Of a stretch of 7,130 nucleotides of DNA, positions 6,559 through 7,130 are shown piece by piece; position 1 is the first letter of the stretch; each line of letters opens with the position of its first letter. The position numbers and the translations under genes are program-made. Under the pieces are notes generated by a model. It was given only the letters and a program-made list of their open reading frames with translations. It was not told where the DNA came from and did no database searches. Origin of the DNA: an uncultured Spirochaetales bacterium. GTDB lineage: Bacteria; UBP6; UBA1177. Location: positions 1 to 7,130 of the forward strand of contig CACZFE010000084.1 in assembly GCA_902780365.1 (NCBI GenBank), written 5' to 3'.

Positions 6559-7130
6559 ATGAGGAAAAAACTGGCTCTCGCGCTGATTCTGTTTCTGGCG
6601 TTCATTCTCAATGCCGACTTTTTCGGACGCGGATCGTGGCTGTCAAAAGACACTTCGCTGCAAAAGGGTGAAATTACGGTTTTTGCCCTCAAAACTGCCG
6701 AAAAACGTTACCTTGACAAATCGAAGATAAAAGTCGCAGACCTTCTGACATACGCTCTCGACGCAGTTCAGGACTCGCTTCCTGAAACGCTTATTTCCTA
6801 CGACAAAGAGAAAAAGCTGATAAATTTGCAGATCTACAACAAAAAGCACTTTATAAAAGTCAAAAGCCTGCGCGATGTCGTCGATGTGGCTTACGCTCTG
6901 AGATCGGTCTATATCCAGCTTGACAAAGAGTATGTGCCGGAACCTCCGCTCACGAAGGACGATATCGAATACATCGCGATAAACGGGATCCTCAAGAAGC
7001 TCGATCCTCACTCATACCTTTTCACACCGAAGGATTTTGACGATTTCGAACAGTCAACAGGCGGAAATTTCGGAGGTCTGGGCATTGTTGTAGGAATGAA
7101 CGACAACGGTGAAATCACTGTCATCTCGCC
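6559..7130 (+). CDS. N-terminal part of a CtpA/Prc-type S41 carboxyl-terminal processing peptidase (3' truncated)
   Basis: The frame runs from ATG 6559 to the window edge, giving 190 residues with no stop. The N-terminus is a signal or membrane-anchor sequence (MRKKLALALILFLAFILNA), so the enzyme acts in the periplasm or at the cell surface. Residues about 40-125 form a helical N-terminal region. They are followed by the family hallmark 'A..G.L..LDPHS.[YF]', here AINGILKKLDPHSYLF at 140-155. A PDZ domain then opens with GGNFGGLGIVV (168-178). The Ser/Lys catalytic dyad of S41 peptidases would lie beyond the edge, so activity cannot be judged. Family members cleave proteins near their C-termini; the PDZ domain gates substrate access. 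Identification as S41 is firm, while the substrate is unknown. Its place at the end of a run of membrane-complex genes suggests it processes or is regulated by those products, which is inference. Confidence 0.93.
   Translation, partial: MRKKLALALILFLAFILNADFFGRGSWLSKDTSLQKGEITVFALKTAEKRYLDKSKIKVADLLTYALDAVQDSLPETLISYDKEKKLINLQIYNKKHFIKVKSLRDVVDVAYALRSVYIQLDKEYVPEPPLTKDDIEYIAINGILKKLDPHSYLFTPKDFDDFEQSTGGNFGGLGIVVGMNDNGEITVIS

Noticed and set aside
6643..7011. 122-codon minus-strand frame at the right end
   Set aside because: It lies against the S41 peptidase, whose LDPHS and GGLGI motifs prove the plus-strand frame is the real one.
1..7130. CRISPR arrays, tRNA or rRNA genes, insertion sequences, attachment sites
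   Set aside because: I saw no spaced direct repeats, no cloverleaf-like segments, no transposase or integrase motifs and no terminal inverted repeats. The genes run nearly end to end on one strand.

Overview
The window suggests a bacterium of moderate GC (by eye in the mid 40s percent, not computed). The envelope is probably Gram-negative, because secreted, periplasm-facing and multi-pass membrane proteins dominate. The phylum cannot be fixed from this stretch. The long N-terminal part of the S41 peptidase at the right end reminds me of deltaproteobacterial-type C-terminal proteases, but this is weak evidence.

Layout: (1) 2-910 is the 3' end of a probably exported, apparently highly expressed protein of unknown family. 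It is closed by a strong intrinsic terminator at 935-960. (2) 911-1038 is a short intergenic region holding that terminator and a sigma70-type promoter (TTGACA at 983, -10 around 1004-1011). (3) 1039-7130 is one co-directional run of seven genes continuing past the window. They are a 95-aa helical protein with a TTG start, a divergent MutL/GlmL-like protein, a signal-peptide protein with a C-terminal anchor, a six-TM protein with a large central domain, a bitopic protein with an alpha/beta-like outside domain, a roughly six-TM protein, and the N-terminal part of a CtpA-type S41 peptidase. Four junctions are 4-bp ATGA stop/start overlaps. The other two are a 6-9 bp gap (or 10-bp overlap, depending on start) and a 20-bp gap. 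There is no visible terminator between the genes.

The genes look like one translationally coupled unit. The predicted picture is a membrane complex with a cytoplasmic MutL-like partner whose nucleotide-binding loops look lost, several integral membrane subunits exposing two or three domains outside the membrane, and an exported processing protease. From memory, the small protein, the MutL-like protein, the '[Y]GxxYxxLG[FY]' protein and the 'NPLYRFAExLFxGVSAGY' protein resemble families found in gene clusters of Chloroflexi, Planctomycetes, Gemmatimonadetes and candidate phyla that have no known function. I know of no experimental role for this set. It is the best candidate here for an undescribed system. 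The MutL-like protein should not be read as evidence for glutamate mutase, since no B12-dependent mutase subunit is present.
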